Below the pieces are notes generated by a model. It was not told the DNA's origin. It saw only the letters and a list, made by a program, of their open reading frames with translations, and did not search any database. Positions 8,506 through 24,472 of a DNA stretch of 62,255 bases are shown one piece after another. Within the stretch, counting starts at the first letter, position 1. Every line of letters starts with the position of its first letter. The DNA is from Erythrobacteraceae bacterium (GTDB taxonomy: Bacteria > Pseudomonadota > Alphaproteobacteria > Sphingomonadales > Sphingomonadaceae): NCBI GenBank assembly GCA_027489065.1, contig JAIYAM010000003.1:1-62255 (forward strand). The letters run 5' to 3'. Position numbers and translations under genes: made by a program.

Positions 8506-8549
8506 TATGTTGGAAAGGGTAATCTCCGAGTCCGAAAACAAAAGGCTAA

Positions 8550-10415
<1,866 letters not shown>

Positions 10416-10418
10416 GCG

Positions 10419-12000
10419 ATGCAACTGGCTGTCTGGACATATGAAGGCCCGCCCCACGTCGGCGCGATGCGCGTCGCGACCGCGATGGAGAAGCTCCATT
10501 ACGTGCTGCACGCGCCGCAGGGCGACACCTATGCGGACCTGCTGTTCACGATGATCGAACGGCGCGGAAAGCGCCCGCCGGTCACCTACACCACCTTCGA
10601 AGCCCGCGACCTCGGCAAGGACACCGCACAGATCTTCCAGGATGCCGCGCGCGAGGCGGTCGCCCGCTTCAAGCCGCAGGCGATCATCGTCGGCGCGTCC
10701 TGCACCGCCGAGCTGATTCAGGATGATCCGGCCGGATTGTCCGAGGCGATGAACCTGCCCTGCCCGGTCATCCCGCTCGAACTGCCGAGCTACCAGCGCA
10801 AGGAAAACTGGGGCGCGTCTGAAACCTTCTACCAGATCGTCCGCAACCTCGCCGACAAGACCCTCGTGCGTGAGCCGAGGGAAGGCCGCAAGGCGCGCGT
10901 CAACATTCTCGGGCCCACCGCCCTGGGTTTCCGTCACCGCGACGATCTCGTCGAGATCCGCAAGATTCTGGCCCTGCTGGACATCGAGGTGAACCTCGTT
11001 GCCCCGCTGGGTGCCACCCCTGAGGACATCGCGAGGATCGGCGCGGCCGATTTCAACATCGTCCTTTACCCTGAAATTGGAGATGAGGCCGCACGCTGGC
11101 TCGAGCGCACTTTCGCTCAACCCGCCGTCCGGACCGTCCCTATCGGCGTGGGAGCAACCCGCTCTTTCATCGCCGACGTCGCCGAGCTGGCAGGTGCAGA
11201 TCCCACGCCTGCCCTCGGCGACACCTCTTCCCGGATGCCCTGGTGGTCGCGGTCGGTCGATTCGACCTACCTGACCTCCAAGCGCGTCTTCATCTTCGGC
11301 GATGCGACCCACGCCGTCGCCGCCGCCCGCATCGCCCGCGAGGAGCTCGGCTTCGAGGTCTGCGGTCTGGGCTGCTACAGCCGCGAATTTGCCCGCGAAG
11401 TCCGCGCCGAGGCCGCGCGCTGCGGGGTCGAACCGCTGATCACCGACGATCACCTCGCCGTCGAGGACGCGATCGCGGCTGCAGCGCCCGAACTGGTTCT
11501 GGGCACGCAGATGGAGCGGCATATCGCCAAGCGCCTCGGCATCCCCTGCGCAGTGATCTCCGCGCCGGTGCACGTGCAGGACTTCCCGGCCCGCCACTCG
11601 CCGCAGATGGGTTTCGAGGGCGCCAACGTGATCTTCGACACCTGGGTCCACCCGCTGGTGATGGGTCTTGAAGAGCACCTGCTCACCATGTTCCGCGAAG
11701 ACTTCGAGTTTTCCGACGAGGCCGGTGCCTCGCACCACGCGGCGCACAGCCCGCGCAAGGCAACGGTTGCCCCGGTTCGCGAGCCGGAGATGGCCGGCGC
11801 TGCATTCGCCCCGGCTCCTGCCATCGAAGCGGCCCCTGCCGGCGACGACAGCCTGATGTGGACTGCCGAAGCGGAGCGCGAGCTCAAGAAGATCCCGTTC
11901 TTCGTGCGCGGCAAGGCCAAGCGCAACACCGAGAATTTCGCCACCGCCGAGGGTCGCCGTCAGATCGACCTTGAAACCCTCTATGACGCGAAGGCGCATT

Positions 12001-12011
<11 letters not shown>
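10419..12011 (+). CDS. bchB: Dark-operative protochlorophyllide reductase, subunit B
   Basis: 530 residues beginning [18 protein letters not shown], a BchB hallmark. BchB provides the unusual Asp ligand to the NB cluster ([19 protein letters not shown] context) and part of the substrate pocket. The C-terminal 60 residues ([20 protein letters not shown] and onwards) form the family's protochlorophyllide reductase C-terminal domain, after an Ala/Pro-rich linker near 455-480. Its last 11 bases overlap bchH. Confidence 0.97.
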
Positions 12012-16551
<4,540 letters not shown>

Positions 16552-16552
<1 letters not shown>

Positions 16553-17256
16553 TGGCAAGCCGCAACCCTTCCGAGTATGATCACCGCCGCGAGGCGCTGG
16601 CGACATATTTCGACAGCACCGCGCGTCAGGCGTGGATCGACCTCACCTCGGACGTGAAGGTGAGCGGCATTCGTGCCACGGTGCGCGCCGGGCGTGATGC
16701 CATGCGCGCAAACCTCCTCGACTGGTTGCCGACCGATCTTCGCCGCACCCGCATCCTCGATGCCGGCTGCGGCACCGGGTCGCTTGCTGTCGCCGCCGCT
16801 TGCCGCGGGGCGGAAGTCACGGGCATCGATGTGGCCGCAGGGCTTGTCGAGGTGGCGCGCGAGCGTACGCCCTCGTTCATCGGCCACGGCCGCATCGACT
16901 GGCGCGCGGGCGACATGCTCGATCCCCAGCTGGGCACCTTCGCTCACGTCGTGGCAATGGATTCGCTGATCCATTACCAGCCCGAAGATCTCGTGGCTGC
17001 GCTTGCCCAGCTGGCGAGCCGCACCACGCATTCGATCCTCTTCACCTTCGCCCCGCGCACGCCCCTGCTGGCGGCAATGCACAACATCGGCAAGGTCTTC
17101 CCCAAGTCGGACCGCTCGCCCGCCATCGTGCCGACCGCCGAAGGCGATCTGCGCGAGCGGCTCGCCAGGCTCTCCGGCTGGAGCATCGGCCGCACGCGGC
17201 GCATCCAGTCGGGGTTCTACACCTCGCAAGCGCTCGAACTGGTGAGGCACGGATGA
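16552..17256 (+). CDS. bchM: Mg-protoporphyrin IX O-methyltransferase
   Basis: 234-residue SAM-dependent methyltransferase making Mg-protoporphyrin IX monomethyl ester. SAM-binding motif I is LDAGCGTGSLAVAAA near residue 65, followed by an acidic motif II (VTGIDVAAG). The N-terminus YDHRREALATYFDSTARQAW is typical of BchM. Coupled to bchL (TGATG) and to lhaA (ATGA). Confidence 0.96.
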
Positions 17257-18692
17257 CCATCCCCGCTCGCCCAAAGCCCCCGCACTGGACAGAGCTGGCC
17301 TTCCGGCTCCTCCCGTTTGCGGATGCGGCGAGCGACGATCTGCCGCTGCCGCGCCTGCTGCGCCTCTCGCTGTTCCAGGTGAGCGTCGGGATGGCGACGG
17401 TGCTTCTGAACGGTACGCTCAACCGCGTCATGGTGGTCGAACTCGGCACGCCCACGTGGCTGGTAGCGCTGCTGATCGCGGTGCCGCTGCTCGCCGCGCC
17501 GTTCCGCGCGCTGGTCGGCCACAAGTCCGACACGCACCGCTCGGTGCTCGGCTGGAGGCGCGTACCCTATATCTGGTTCGGCACGCTGATGCAGTTCGGC
17601 GGCCTTGCGATCATGCCTTTCGCGCTGCTGCTGCTGGGAATTCCCGAACGCTTCGAGCTCGGCCTGGTCGCGGCGACCGTCGCCTTCCTGCTGACCGGCA
17701 CCGGCTTCCACGTCACCCAGACCGCAGGGCTTGCACTGGTCACCGACCTAGCGCCCAGGGACAAGCGTCCGCGCGCGATCGCGTTGCACTATGTGACGCT
17801 GCTGATCGGCATGATGTTCTCCGCCTTCGTGATCGGCGGCGTGCTGTCCGATTTCTCCGCGACCAAGCTCGTGCAGGTCATTCAGGGCTGCGCCTTGCTG
17901 ACGGTGATCCTCAACCTCACCGCGATCTGGAAGCAGGAAGCGCGCAACCCGGCCATCACCAAAGGTCAGGAACCCGACGCACCGACGTTCTCCCAGCTGT
18001 GGCACGATTTCGTGAAGGACGGCCGCAACGCCCGTCTGCTGACCGCAATCGGCATCGGTGCGGCAGGCTTCGCGATGCAGGACGCATTGCTCGAGCCCTA
18101 TGGCGGCGAGATCCTGAAGCTTTCGGTGGGCGCGACCACCGGTCTTACGGGCGCTTGGGCGCTCGGCTCCCTCACCGGATTCACCCTCGCGGGAGCGGCG
18201 CTTGCTCGCGGGTGGGACCCGCTGCGGCTTGCCGGCTCGGGCATGGTGGTCGGGATCAATGCCTTCCTGCTGGTGCTCTTCGCCGGACCGTTTTCGGCGC
18301 CGGTCATGCTCTACGCCGGCTCGCTCGCAATCGGGCTCGGGCTGGGCCTGTTCTCGGTCGGAACGCTGATGGAGGCGATGAACCTCGCCCGCGGCGAAAG
18401 CGCCGGGCTGGCACTCGGCGCATGGGGCGCGGTTCAGGCAACCTGCGCGGGGCTCGGGATCGCTGTCGGCGGACTGCTGCGCGACGGCGTCGCGGTGCTG
18501 CTCGGGAGCGGGGATCCGGCGGCCAGCGTCGCGATGCGCGCCACCGGCTACGGCACCGTCTACATTCTCGAGATCGCCCTGCTGCTCGCAGGCCTCGTCG
18601 CGATCGGCCCGCTCGTCACCTACCAGCGCCGCCAACCCGATACGCAAAACCCGCTCGATCAGCCCTTCGGCCTGATGGAGTTCCCGACATGA
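17253..18692 (+). CDS. lhaA: Light-harvesting complex assembly protein LhaA (PucC-like MFS)
   Basis: 479-residue MFS protein with about twelve helices, needed in Rhodobacter for LH1 assembly around the reaction centre. Shared family motifs are NRVMVVELGTPTW, VGHKSDTHRSVLGWRRVPY and FAMQDALLEPYGGEIL. Its position between bchM and puhA is the conserved bchM-lhaA-puhA order. The start overlaps the bchM stop; the stop overlaps a 24-codon mini-ORF that leads to puhA. Confidence 0.95.
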   Translation: MTIPARPKPPHWTELAFRLLPFADAASDDLPLPRLLRLSLFQVSVGMATVLLNGTLNRVMVVELGTPTWLVALLIAVPLLAAPFRALVGHKSDTHRSVLGWRRVPYIWFGTLMQFGGLAIMPFALLLLGIPERFELGLVAATVAFLLTGTGFHVTQTAGLALVTDLAPRDKRPRAIALHYVTLLIGMMFSAFVIGGVLSDFSATKLVQVIQGCALLTVILNLTAIWKQEARNPAITKGQEPDAPTFSQLWHDFVKDGRNARLLTAIGIGAAGFAMQDALLEPYGGEILKLSVGATTGLTGAWALGSLTGFTLAGAALARGWDPLRLAGSGMVVGINAFLLVLFAGPFSAPVMLYAGSLAIGLGLGLFSVGTLMEAMNLARGESAGLALGAWGAVQATCAGLGIAVGGLLRDGVAVLLGSGDPAASVAMRATGYGTVYILEIALLLAGLVAIGPLVTYQRRQPDTQNPLDQPFGLMEFPT

Positions 18693-18763
18693 TTACCGTG
18701 CCCGCCCGACCCGACCTTTGCCCGGCTGCGCCTCCGCCGGCCTGTTTCACGAGAGGAATGTGA
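18689..18763 (+). CDS. 24-codon mini-ORF bridging lhaA and puhA
   Basis: ATG at 18689 overlaps the lhaA stop (ATGA). The frame encodes 24 residues, beginning MITVPARPDLC and ending FTRGM, and stops at 18761-18763, one base before the puhA ATG. The peptide is Pro/Ala-rich with no recognisable family. It could be a leader that carries ribosomes from lhaA to puhA, or simply a chance reading of the spacer. Confidence 0.3.
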   Translation: MITVPARPDLCPAAPPPACFTRGM

Positions 18764-18765
18764 AA
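18745..18765 (+). promoter_or_regulatory. Small hairpin around the puhA ribosome site
   Basis: Arms TTTCAC (18745-18750) and GTGAAA (18760-18765) enclose a 9-base loop that contains the puhA Shine-Dalgarno GAGAGG (18751-18756); the right arm reaches the first base of the puhA ATG. Its left part (18743-18751) also resembles half of a parS site. The stem is only six pairs, so regulatory meaning is speculative. Confidence 0.3.
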
Positions 18766-19571
18766 TGAACGCTGCCTATATCGTCGGCACATTCGATGTT
18801 GCCGAACTCGCCTTCCTGCTGTTCCTGGGCTTCTTCATTGCCCTGGTCTTCTACCTCAACCGCGAAAGCCGGCGCGAGGGCTTCCCGCTCGAGGACGAGG
18901 ACACCGGCCGGATCCATCCGATCAAGCTGACCGACGGCGACAAGAAGGTCTTCCAGCTGCCCAACGGCCGCGGCACCTACGTGCCCGAGGATGTGGCCCG
19001 CGACGACATCAACGTCCCCGCCGTGTCCGCCTTCCGCGCGGCCGGCGCCCCGCTGGTGCCGACCGGCGATCCGATGGTCGACGGCATGGGCCCCGCGGCC
19101 TGGGCCAACCGCTCGAAGTACCCCGACCTCACCTTCGACGGCCGCCCGCGCATCGTCCCCATCGCGCAGAGCCACGAACTGGTCGTCGCGCCGAATGATC
19201 CGCAATTGATCGGCTATGACGTGGTCGCCGCAGACGGCGTGACCGTGGGCAAGGTGAGCGACATCTGGGTCGACCAGGCCGAACACATCATCCGCTATCT
19301 CGAAGTCGAGACCACCAGCGGCAAGAAGGTGCTCGCACCGATGATGGTTGCCGTGGTCCACGGCAACAGCCTGCTGGGCGCGCTGCTTCCCATCGTCAGT
19401 GACGAACCCAAGTTCGTGGAAATCGACGCGATCACCTCCGCCCAGTTCGACAATGTGCCCGCGGTCGAGACGGCAGGGATCATCACCCGCTACGAGGAAG
19501 ACCGCATCCAGGCCTATTTCGGCGGCGGCTACATGTATGCGACGCCTGAAAGGTCGGAAGCATGGATCTGA
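18765..19571 (+). CDS. puhA: Photosynthetic reaction centre H subunit
   Basis: 268 residues: a short periplasmic N-terminus, one membrane helix (about residues 11-31, ELAFLLFLGFFIALVFYL) and a large cytoplasmic PRC-barrel domain that caps the quinone side of the L/M core and conducts protons to QB. Typical stretches are NRESRREGFPLEDE and LIGYDVVAADGVTVGKVSDIW. It opens the puh block; puhB starts nine bases before its stop. Confidence 0.98.
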   Translation: MNAAYIVGTFDVAELAFLLFLGFFIALVFYLNRESRREGFPLEDEDTGRIHPIKLTDGDKKVFQLPNGRGTYVPEDVARDDINVPAVSAFRAAGAPLVPTGDPMVDGMGPAAWANRSKYPDLTFDGRPRIVPIAQSHELVVAPNDPQLIGYDVVAADGVTVGKVSDIWVDQAEHIIRYLEVETTSGKKVLAPMMVAVVHGNSLLGALLPIVSDEPKFVEIDAITSAQFDNVPAVETAGIITRYEEDRIQAYFGGGYMYATPERSEAWI

Positions 19572-20332
19572 TGGACCACGCTGCGGCTTCGGAAACCGAG
19601 ACGGGAGCGACAGCGCCGCTCTCGGCCGGGCTCGACCACGCCGCACTCGAGAATGACGGCCCCAAGGCCTTCGGCGACCGGATGGGCACGCCGCAGTCCG
19701 ACGAGACCGTCCTGTGGAAGGGCCGCCCGCAGGTCACCCTGCTGGCGCGCACCGCCTTCCACACCCGCACGCTCGGGCTCTACATGGCCGGGCTCACGGT
19801 CATCGCGCTCATGCTCGGCAAGAACGACGCGGCAATCGTCGCAGCGCTGCTCGGCGTGGCGCTCGCAGCGCTGCTCTATCTCCTTGCCTGGGCGAGCGCG
19901 CGCAGCACGCTCTACATCCTCACCGACACGCGGATCATCATGCGGATCGGCACGGCGATCGAGACGCGGATCAACATCCCGCTCAAGCAGGTGACGTCCG
20001 CGCACCTCAGGATGCGCGGCAAGGATCATGGCGACATCGCCTTCGAACTCTCCGGCGAGCGCTTGCTGGGCAATCTGTTGCTCTGGCCGCACGTGCGCCC
20101 GTGGCACTATGCCATGCCGCAGCCGATGCTGCGCGCCGTGCCAGATGCGGCGTCCGTCGCGCAGATGATCGCCGAGGCTCGTGCGCGGTTCGGTGCCATC
20201 GATCGCAATTTGAGCGAGATCAAGGAAGCCGCACCGGCCAGCGGCCAGACGCAGGTGCAGCCCGCGGCGCTTCGCGGTCGTCGAGCGCCGGTCCTGCGCG
20301 GTAAAACTGGACTTGAGGGAGCCCCGGCATGA
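19562..20332 (+). CDS. puhB: Reaction-centre assembly protein PuhB
   Basis: 256-residue PuhB family protein with a bacterial PH-like domain. Two adjacent helices (about residues 73-90 and 95-115) are followed by LTDTRIIMRIGTAIETRINIPL, the PH-domain core. PuhB dimers assist reaction-centre assembly in Rhodobacter. Two starts are possible, ATG at 19562 or 19571 (the latter in a TGATG overlap); I chose 19562, which has AGG-TCGGAAG just upstream. Coupled to puhC by ATGA. Confidence 0.93.
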   Translation: MDLMDHAAASETETGATAPLSAGLDHAALENDGPKAFGDRMGTPQSDETVLWKGRPQVTLLARTAFHTRTLGLYMAGLTVIALMLGKNDAAIVAALLGVALAALLYLLAWASARSTLYILTDTRIIMRIGTAIETRINIPLKQVTSAHLRMRGKDHGDIAFELSGERLLGNLLLWPHVRPWHYAMPQPMLRAVPDAASVAQMIAEARARFGAIDRNLSEIKEAAPASGQTQVQPAALRGRRAPVLRGKTGLEGAPA

Positions 20333-20817
20333 TCGTTCGCGAGTACGAGAAGGACGAAGTCACCGTCAACAAGGTGCCGCTGATCCTGGCGGGCGGGATC
20401 ATCGCGATCTCGCTGGCGCTGACCGCTTCGGTGAGGCTCGGCTACTTCGAGCGGGAGGCGGTCCCCGCCGAGGCGCGCGCCGCCGCCGGGGTCAAGCTCG
20501 CGGAGATGCGCACTCTGCGTTTCTTCGATGAACCCGATGGCACTGTGCGGGTCGAGGACGGTGCGACAGGCGAGGTGCTCAGCAGCTTCGGTCAGGGCGA
20601 AGGCGGTTTCATTCGCGCCACGGTGCGCAACCTCGTCCACCAGCGCCGCATCCGCAATCAGGGTCCCGAAGTGCCCTTCACCCTCACCCGCTGGACCAAC
20701 GACACGCTCACCCTCGCCGATCCGGTCACCGGGCGCAGCGTCGAGGTGAGCTCCTTCGGTCCGGACAACCGCGCCGTCTATGCCGACATGCTGCCCAGCA
20801 AGGCGGGGGCGCGCTGA
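20329..20817 (+). CDS. puhC: Photosynthetic complex assembly protein PuhC
   Basis: 162 residues: a short cytoplasmic N-terminus, one signal-anchor helix (LILAGGIIAISLALTAS, about 20-37) and a periplasmic beta-rich domain ending NRAVYADMLPSKAGAR. PuhC promotes LH1/reaction-centre complex organisation. The motif LRFFDEPDGTVRVEDGATG fits the family. Both ends overlap neighbouring genes. Confidence 0.9.
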   Translation: MIVREYEKDEVTVNKVPLILAGGIIAISLALTASVRLGYFEREAVPAEARAAAGVKLAEMRTLRFFDEPDGTVRVEDGATGEVLSSFGQGEGGFIRATVRNLVHQRRIRNQGPEVPFTLTRWTNDTLTLADPVTGRSVEVSSFGPDNRAVYADMLPSKAGAR

Positions 20818-21119
20818 TGCCGCTGCCCTTCCTCACAGCCGAGTCTTTCGATACGCCCTGCACGATCACGGTCGAGCAGAGCCCCGAGCACTTCCACGCC
20901 CATGTCGAACTCGCCGGCGACGTCGAGATGCAGCCGGGCGACAAGGTTCGCGTCCACGGCGCGCCGATCCAGATCCCCTTCGGCACCCGTCAGGTGTTCG
21001 AACGCCGCGCGACCGTGACCCGCGCCAGTCCGCTGGCGCGCGCCCTCACACGATTCGCTGCCTATTTCGATCTCGCAGAACTCTATGAAGTCAGCTTCAA
21101 TGCTGGGAGGATCAAATGA
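20817..21119 (+). CDS. Conserved-position protein between puhC and acsF
   Basis: 100 residues, [13 protein letters not shown] at the N-terminus, soluble, no signal or membrane helix. [18 protein letters not shown] stretch predicts a small beta-barrel. The puh blocks of aerobic anoxygenic phototrophs commonly have a short reading frame at this position, but I do not know a biochemical function. It overlaps puhC by one base and acsF by four (ATGA), so it is translated as part of the operon. Role inferred only from context: assembly or cyclase support. Confidence 0.8.
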   Translation: MPLPFLTAESFDTPCTITVEQSPEHFHAHVELAGDVEMQPGDKVRVHGAPIQIPFGTRQVFERRATVTRASPLARALTRFAAYFDLAELYEVSFNAGRIK

Positions 21120-22177
21120 ACGCCTACAAGCCGATGACCAGCGAAGAAGCGATGGCGATCGCGACGCAGGACACGATGCTGACGCCGCGTTTCTACACCA
21201 CCGATTATGACGCGCTGGACGCGATCGACGTCAGTCTGGTCCGCCGTGAGTGGGACGAGCTGATCGCGGACATGGTGGGCGATCCCAACAAGCTCCATTT
21301 CAAGCACTCGGACCGCTTCAAGGGCGTGATCGAGGGGCTCGAGCCCGCGCTCCGGCAGGAGTTCACCGATTTCCTCGTCAGCTCGATGACCTCGGAATTC
21401 TCGGGTTGCGTGCTCTATGCCGAGATCGCCCGGCGCACCAAGAATCCCGACGTGAAGCAGCTCTTCCGCCTGCTCGCCCGCGATGAAAGCCGCCATGCCG
21501 GTTTCATCAACGAAAGCCTCAAGGATGCCGGCATCGGGGTCGATCTCGGCTATCTGACGAAGACCAAGAAATACACCTACTTCAAGCCAAAGTTCATCTT
21601 CTACGCGGTCTACCTGTCGGAGAAGATCGGCTACGCGCGCTACATCACGATCTTCCGCCACCTGTCGCAGAACCCGCAGCACAAGTTCCACCCGATCTTC
21701 GACTGGTTCGAAGAGTGGTGCAACGACGAGTTCCGCCACGGCGAGGCTTTCGCCATGCTGCTGCGGGCCGATCCCAAGCTTCTGGAAGGCGCCAACAAGC
21801 TGTGGGTGCGCTTCTTCCTGCTCTCGGTCTACGCGACGATGTATGTCCGCGATCACAACCGGCCGGTGTTCCACGCCGCTCTGGGCGTTGATCCGACCGA
21901 ATACGATTACAAGGTCTTCGCGATCTGCAACCAGATCAGCCGCCAGGTCTTCCCTGTCGAGCTCGACATCGATTCGCCCGCCTTCCGCCGCCAGATGGAA
22001 AAGCTGCGCCTTGCTGCGGAACGCATCGAGGAAGGCAAGGCCCGGGGCGGGATCGGCGGGATGATCGCCCGTGCGACCGGCATGGCCGGCGCCGGCCTCG
22101 CCTTCGCACGCATGTACCTCCAGTCTCCCAAGACCAACGCGCTGCCCCGCTCGATCAGACTGCAGCCCGCATGGTAA
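21116..22177 (+). CDS. acsF: Mg-protoporphyrin IX monomethyl ester oxidative cyclase (aerobic)
   Basis: 353-residue diiron enzyme that forms ring E of bacteriochlorophyll with O2. The ferritin-like iron sites are visible: [12 protein letters not shown], then DESRHAGF, and in the second half [15 protein letters not shown] (two ExxH-type motifs). Its presence fits aerobic pigment synthesis; no anaerobic cyclase bchE is in the window. Overlaps puhE by seven bases. Confidence 0.98.
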   Translation: MNAYKPMTSEEAMAIATQDTMLTPRFYTTDYDALDAIDVSLVRREWDELIADMVGDPNKLHFKHSDRFKGVIEGLEPALRQEFTDFLVSSMTSEFSGCVLYAEIARRTKNPDVKQLFRLLARDESRHAGFINESLKDAGIGVDLGYLTKTKKYTYFKPKFIFYAVYLSEKIGYARYITIFRHLSQNPQHKFHPIFDWFEEWCNDEFRHGEAFAMLLRADPKLLEGANKLWVRFFLLSVYATMYVRDHNRPVFHAALGVDPTEYDYKVFAICNQISRQVFPVELDIDSPAFRRQMEKLRLAAERIEEGKARGGIGGMIARATGMAGAGLAFARMYLQSPKTNALPRSIRLQPAW

Positions 22178-22965
22178 GCTGGAGCGGCCATGTCCTGCCG
22201 TTCATCGTGACGGTGGCGATCTGGTTCGTCGCGACCGGGCTGATCGCCTGGGCCGACAACCGGGAGCGCGCCACCTTCTCGACCAGCCTGATGATCGGCA
22301 GTGTTGCCGGCATCGCCGGGCTGGTGGTGATCCTCGTCGCCTCACTCTCGGCGGAGGTCTGGGCGGTCTATCTCTCCTTCGTCGGCGCGCTGATGGTGTG
22401 GGGCTGGCATGAACTCAGCTTCCTGACCGGCGCATCGGCAGGTCCGCGGCGGGGTCCGAGCGATGCCTCGCTCACCGGCATTGCGCGCTTCCGTCAGGCG
22501 GCCGCGACCGTGATGCACCACGAGGTCGCACTGGCGCTTACCGCACTGCTGCTGATCTCGCTGTCGTGGAACGTGCCCAACCAGATCGGGGCGACGGTCT
22601 TCGTGCTGATGTTCGCGATGCGGCTGATTTCGAAGATCAACCTCTTCGTCGGCGTTCCGAACTCGACCTCGGAGATGCTCCCTGAGCACCTCGCCTATCT
22701 CAAGACCTATTTCGGCCCCAGCCGGCTGACGGTGCTGCTGGTCGTCTCCCTCGCCGCCATTGCGGGCGCGATGGCCTGGTTCGCCTCGGCCGCACTCGCC
22801 GCGCCCACGGGCAGCGCCGCCATGGTCGGTGCCAGCCTGCTCACGACGCTGAGCCTGCTGGGCGTGCTCGAGCACCTTTTTCTCGCCCTGCCATTCCGTG
22901 ACGGAATGCTGTGGGGATGGGCCTTCCCGCAGCGGAAGGCTGCGGTGCAGATCAATCAGGATTGA
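22171..22965 (+). CDS. puhE: Photosynthetic complex assembly protein PuhE
   Basis: 264-residue protein of the PuhE (DUF3623) family with seven or eight membrane helices, including the family stretch [12 protein letters not shown] and [16 protein letters not shown]. In Rhodobacter PuhE modulates bacteriochlorophyll synthesis and complex assembly. It sits between acsF and hemA as in other aerobic anoxygenic phototrophs; 31 bases separate it from hemA. Confidence 0.94.
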   Translation: MVSWSGHVLPFIVTVAIWFVATGLIAWADNRERATFSTSLMIGSVAGIAGLVVILVASLSAEVWAVYLSFVGALMVWGWHELSFLTGASAGPRRGPSDASLTGIARFRQAAATVMHHEVALALTALLLISLSWNVPNQIGATVFVLMFAMRLISKINLFVGVPNSTSEMLPEHLAYLKTYFGPSRLTVLLVVSLAAIAGAMAWFASAALAAPTGSAAMVGASLLTTLSLLGVLEHLFLALPFRDGMLWGWAFPQRKAAVQINQD

Positions 22966-22996
22966 AAGCAAGAAAATGACGACAGAGGGAACCCCG

Positions 22997-24217
22997 ATGG
23001 ACTTCGAAGCCTTTTTCGCCGACGAGCTCGACACCGTGCGCGCCGATGGCCGCTACCGGGTGTTCACCGACATCAAACGCCACCGCGGGCGCTTCCCGCA
23101 CGCGACGCGTTTCGTCGACGACGAAACGCAGGCTGTGACCGTGTGGTGCTCGAACGACTATCTTGGCATGGGCCAGCACCCGGCAGTGCTCGAGGCCATG
23201 CACGAGTGTCTCGACGAATGCGGCGCGGGTGCCGGCGGTACACGCAACATCTCGGGCACGAACCACTACCATGTCGAGCTCGAAGCCGAGCTTGCCGATC
23301 TCCACAACAAGGAGGCCGCGCTGCTGTTCACCAGCGGCTATGTCTCGAACTGGGCGGGCCTCGGCACGCTGGCGGGCAAGATCCCCGGCTGCGTGGTGTT
23401 TTCCGATGCGCTCAACCACGCCTCGATGATCGAGGGCATCCGCTACAGCCGCGCGCCTTACAAGATCTGGCGGCACAATGACGTCCAGCATCTCGACGAG
23501 ATGCTGTCGATGTACGGCCCCGAGGTCCCCAAGCTGGTCGCCTTCGAGAGCGTCTACTCGATGGACGGCGACATCGCACCCATCGCCGACATTCTCGACG
23601 TCTGCGAGAAGCACGGCGCGATGAGCTATATCGACGAGGTTCACGCCGTCGGTCTCTACGGCCCACGCGGCGGCGGCATTGCCGAGCGCGAAGGGTTGAT
23701 GGACCGGATCACCGTGATCGAGGGCACGCTCGGCAAGGCGTTCGGCGTCATGGGCGGCTATATCGCTGCATCGGCCAATCTGGTTGATTTCGTTCGCTCT
23801 TTTGCGAGCGGTTTCATCTTCTCGACCGCCCTTCCCCCGGCCATCGCGGCGGGCGCGGCGGCCAGCATACGTCACCTCAAGACCTCGAGCGAGGAGCGCG
23901 AACTTCAGCAGAAGCGCGTCGCGCAGGTCCGCCGGGCGCTCGACATCATGGGCATCCCGCACCTCGACAACCCGAGCCACATCATCCCGGTGATGGTCGG
24001 CGACGCGAAGAAGTGCAAAATGATCAGCGACTGGCTGATGGACAACCACGGCATCTATGTGCAGCCGATCAACTATCCGACCGTGCCCGTCGGCACCGAG
24101 CGGCTGCGGGTCACGCCGTCGCCGGTGCACTCCGATGGCGACATCGACCGGCTGATCAAGGCCCTGTCCGAGATCTGGTCGCATTGCGAGCTGGCCCGAA
24201 TGGAGCAAGCCGCCTGA
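22997..24217 (+). CDS. hemA: 5-aminolevulinate synthase
   Basis: 406-residue PLP enzyme condensing glycine and succinyl-CoA, the entry to tetrapyrrole synthesis in alphaproteobacteria. Signatures are [37 protein letters not shown], and [12 protein letters not shown] with the PLP lysine. I chose the ATG at 22997 because AGAGGGA lies six bases upstream (22984-22990) and [12 protein letters not shown] matches the usual HemA N-terminus; another in-frame ATG is at 22976. It ends the bch-puh operon. Confidence 0.97.
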   Translation: MDFEAFFADELDTVRADGRYRVFTDIKRHRGRFPHATRFVDDETQAVTVWCSNDYLGMGQHPAVLEAMHECLDECGAGAGGTRNISGTNHYHVELEAELADLHNKEAALLFTSGYVSNWAGLGTLAGKIPGCVVFSDALNHASMIEGIRYSRAPYKIWRHNDVQHLDEMLSMYGPEVPKLVAFESVYSMDGDIAPIADILDVCEKHGAMSYIDEVHAVGLYGPRGGGIAEREGLMDRITVIEGTLGKAFGVMGGYIAASANLVDFVRSFASGFIFSTALPPAIAAGAAASIRHLKTSSEERELQQKRVAQVRRALDIMGIPHLDNPSHIIPVMVGDAKKCKMISDWLMDNHGIYVQPINYPTVPVGTERLRVTPSPVHSDGDIDRLIKALSEIWSHCELARMEQAA

Positions 24218-24223
24218 GGCCGA

Positions 24224-24239
24224 TGTTTCACGTGAAACA
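24224..24239. promoter_or_regulatory. parS-like centromere site, perfect consensus
   Basis: TGTTTCACGTGAAACA, a 16-bp perfect palindrome identical to the chromosomal parS consensus bound by ParB. It lies seven bases after the hemA stop and 13 bases before the first repeat unit of the 11-bp array. Chromosomal parS sites usually cluster near the replication origin. No parA or parB gene is in the window. Confidence 0.85.
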
Positions 24240-24251
24240 GCGTTCTGGACC

Positions 24252-24322
24252 GGGTCTAGTGGGGGTCTGAAGGGGGTCTAACAGGGGTCTAGAGGGAGTC
24301 TAGAACGCGCTGAAGGGGGTCT
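24252..24322 (+). repeat. 11-bp phased GGGGGTCTA repeat array, locus 2
   Basis: GGGTCT cores begin at 24252, 24263, 24274, 24285 and (GAGTCT) 24296, exactly 11 bases apart, with one more at 24317 (21 bases on). Consensus GGGGGTCTANN. It follows hemA and the parS-like site. The first five G-tracts are separated by 6-7 bases, satisfying the usual G-quadruplex pattern on the hemA-sense strand. The remainder to 24472 shows no gene. Confidence 0.85.
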
Positions 24323-24472
24323 GGAGGCCACCTGAAATGCCGCCCCCCAAGCCCGCGATACATCACCGGTTCCCCGGTTCTCCCTTGGACGGGAGTGCGC
24401 GAGGGCGGATGCCTTGGGGGAGGCGTCCGCCCTCCTTTCGTGTGGGGCGCGGGAGGCGGAAACAGCGATAAC

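Noticed and set aside
18743..18758. A parS-like match before puhA
   Set aside because: About 12 of 16 positions, and it overlaps the ribosome site of puhA; better described as the small hairpin.
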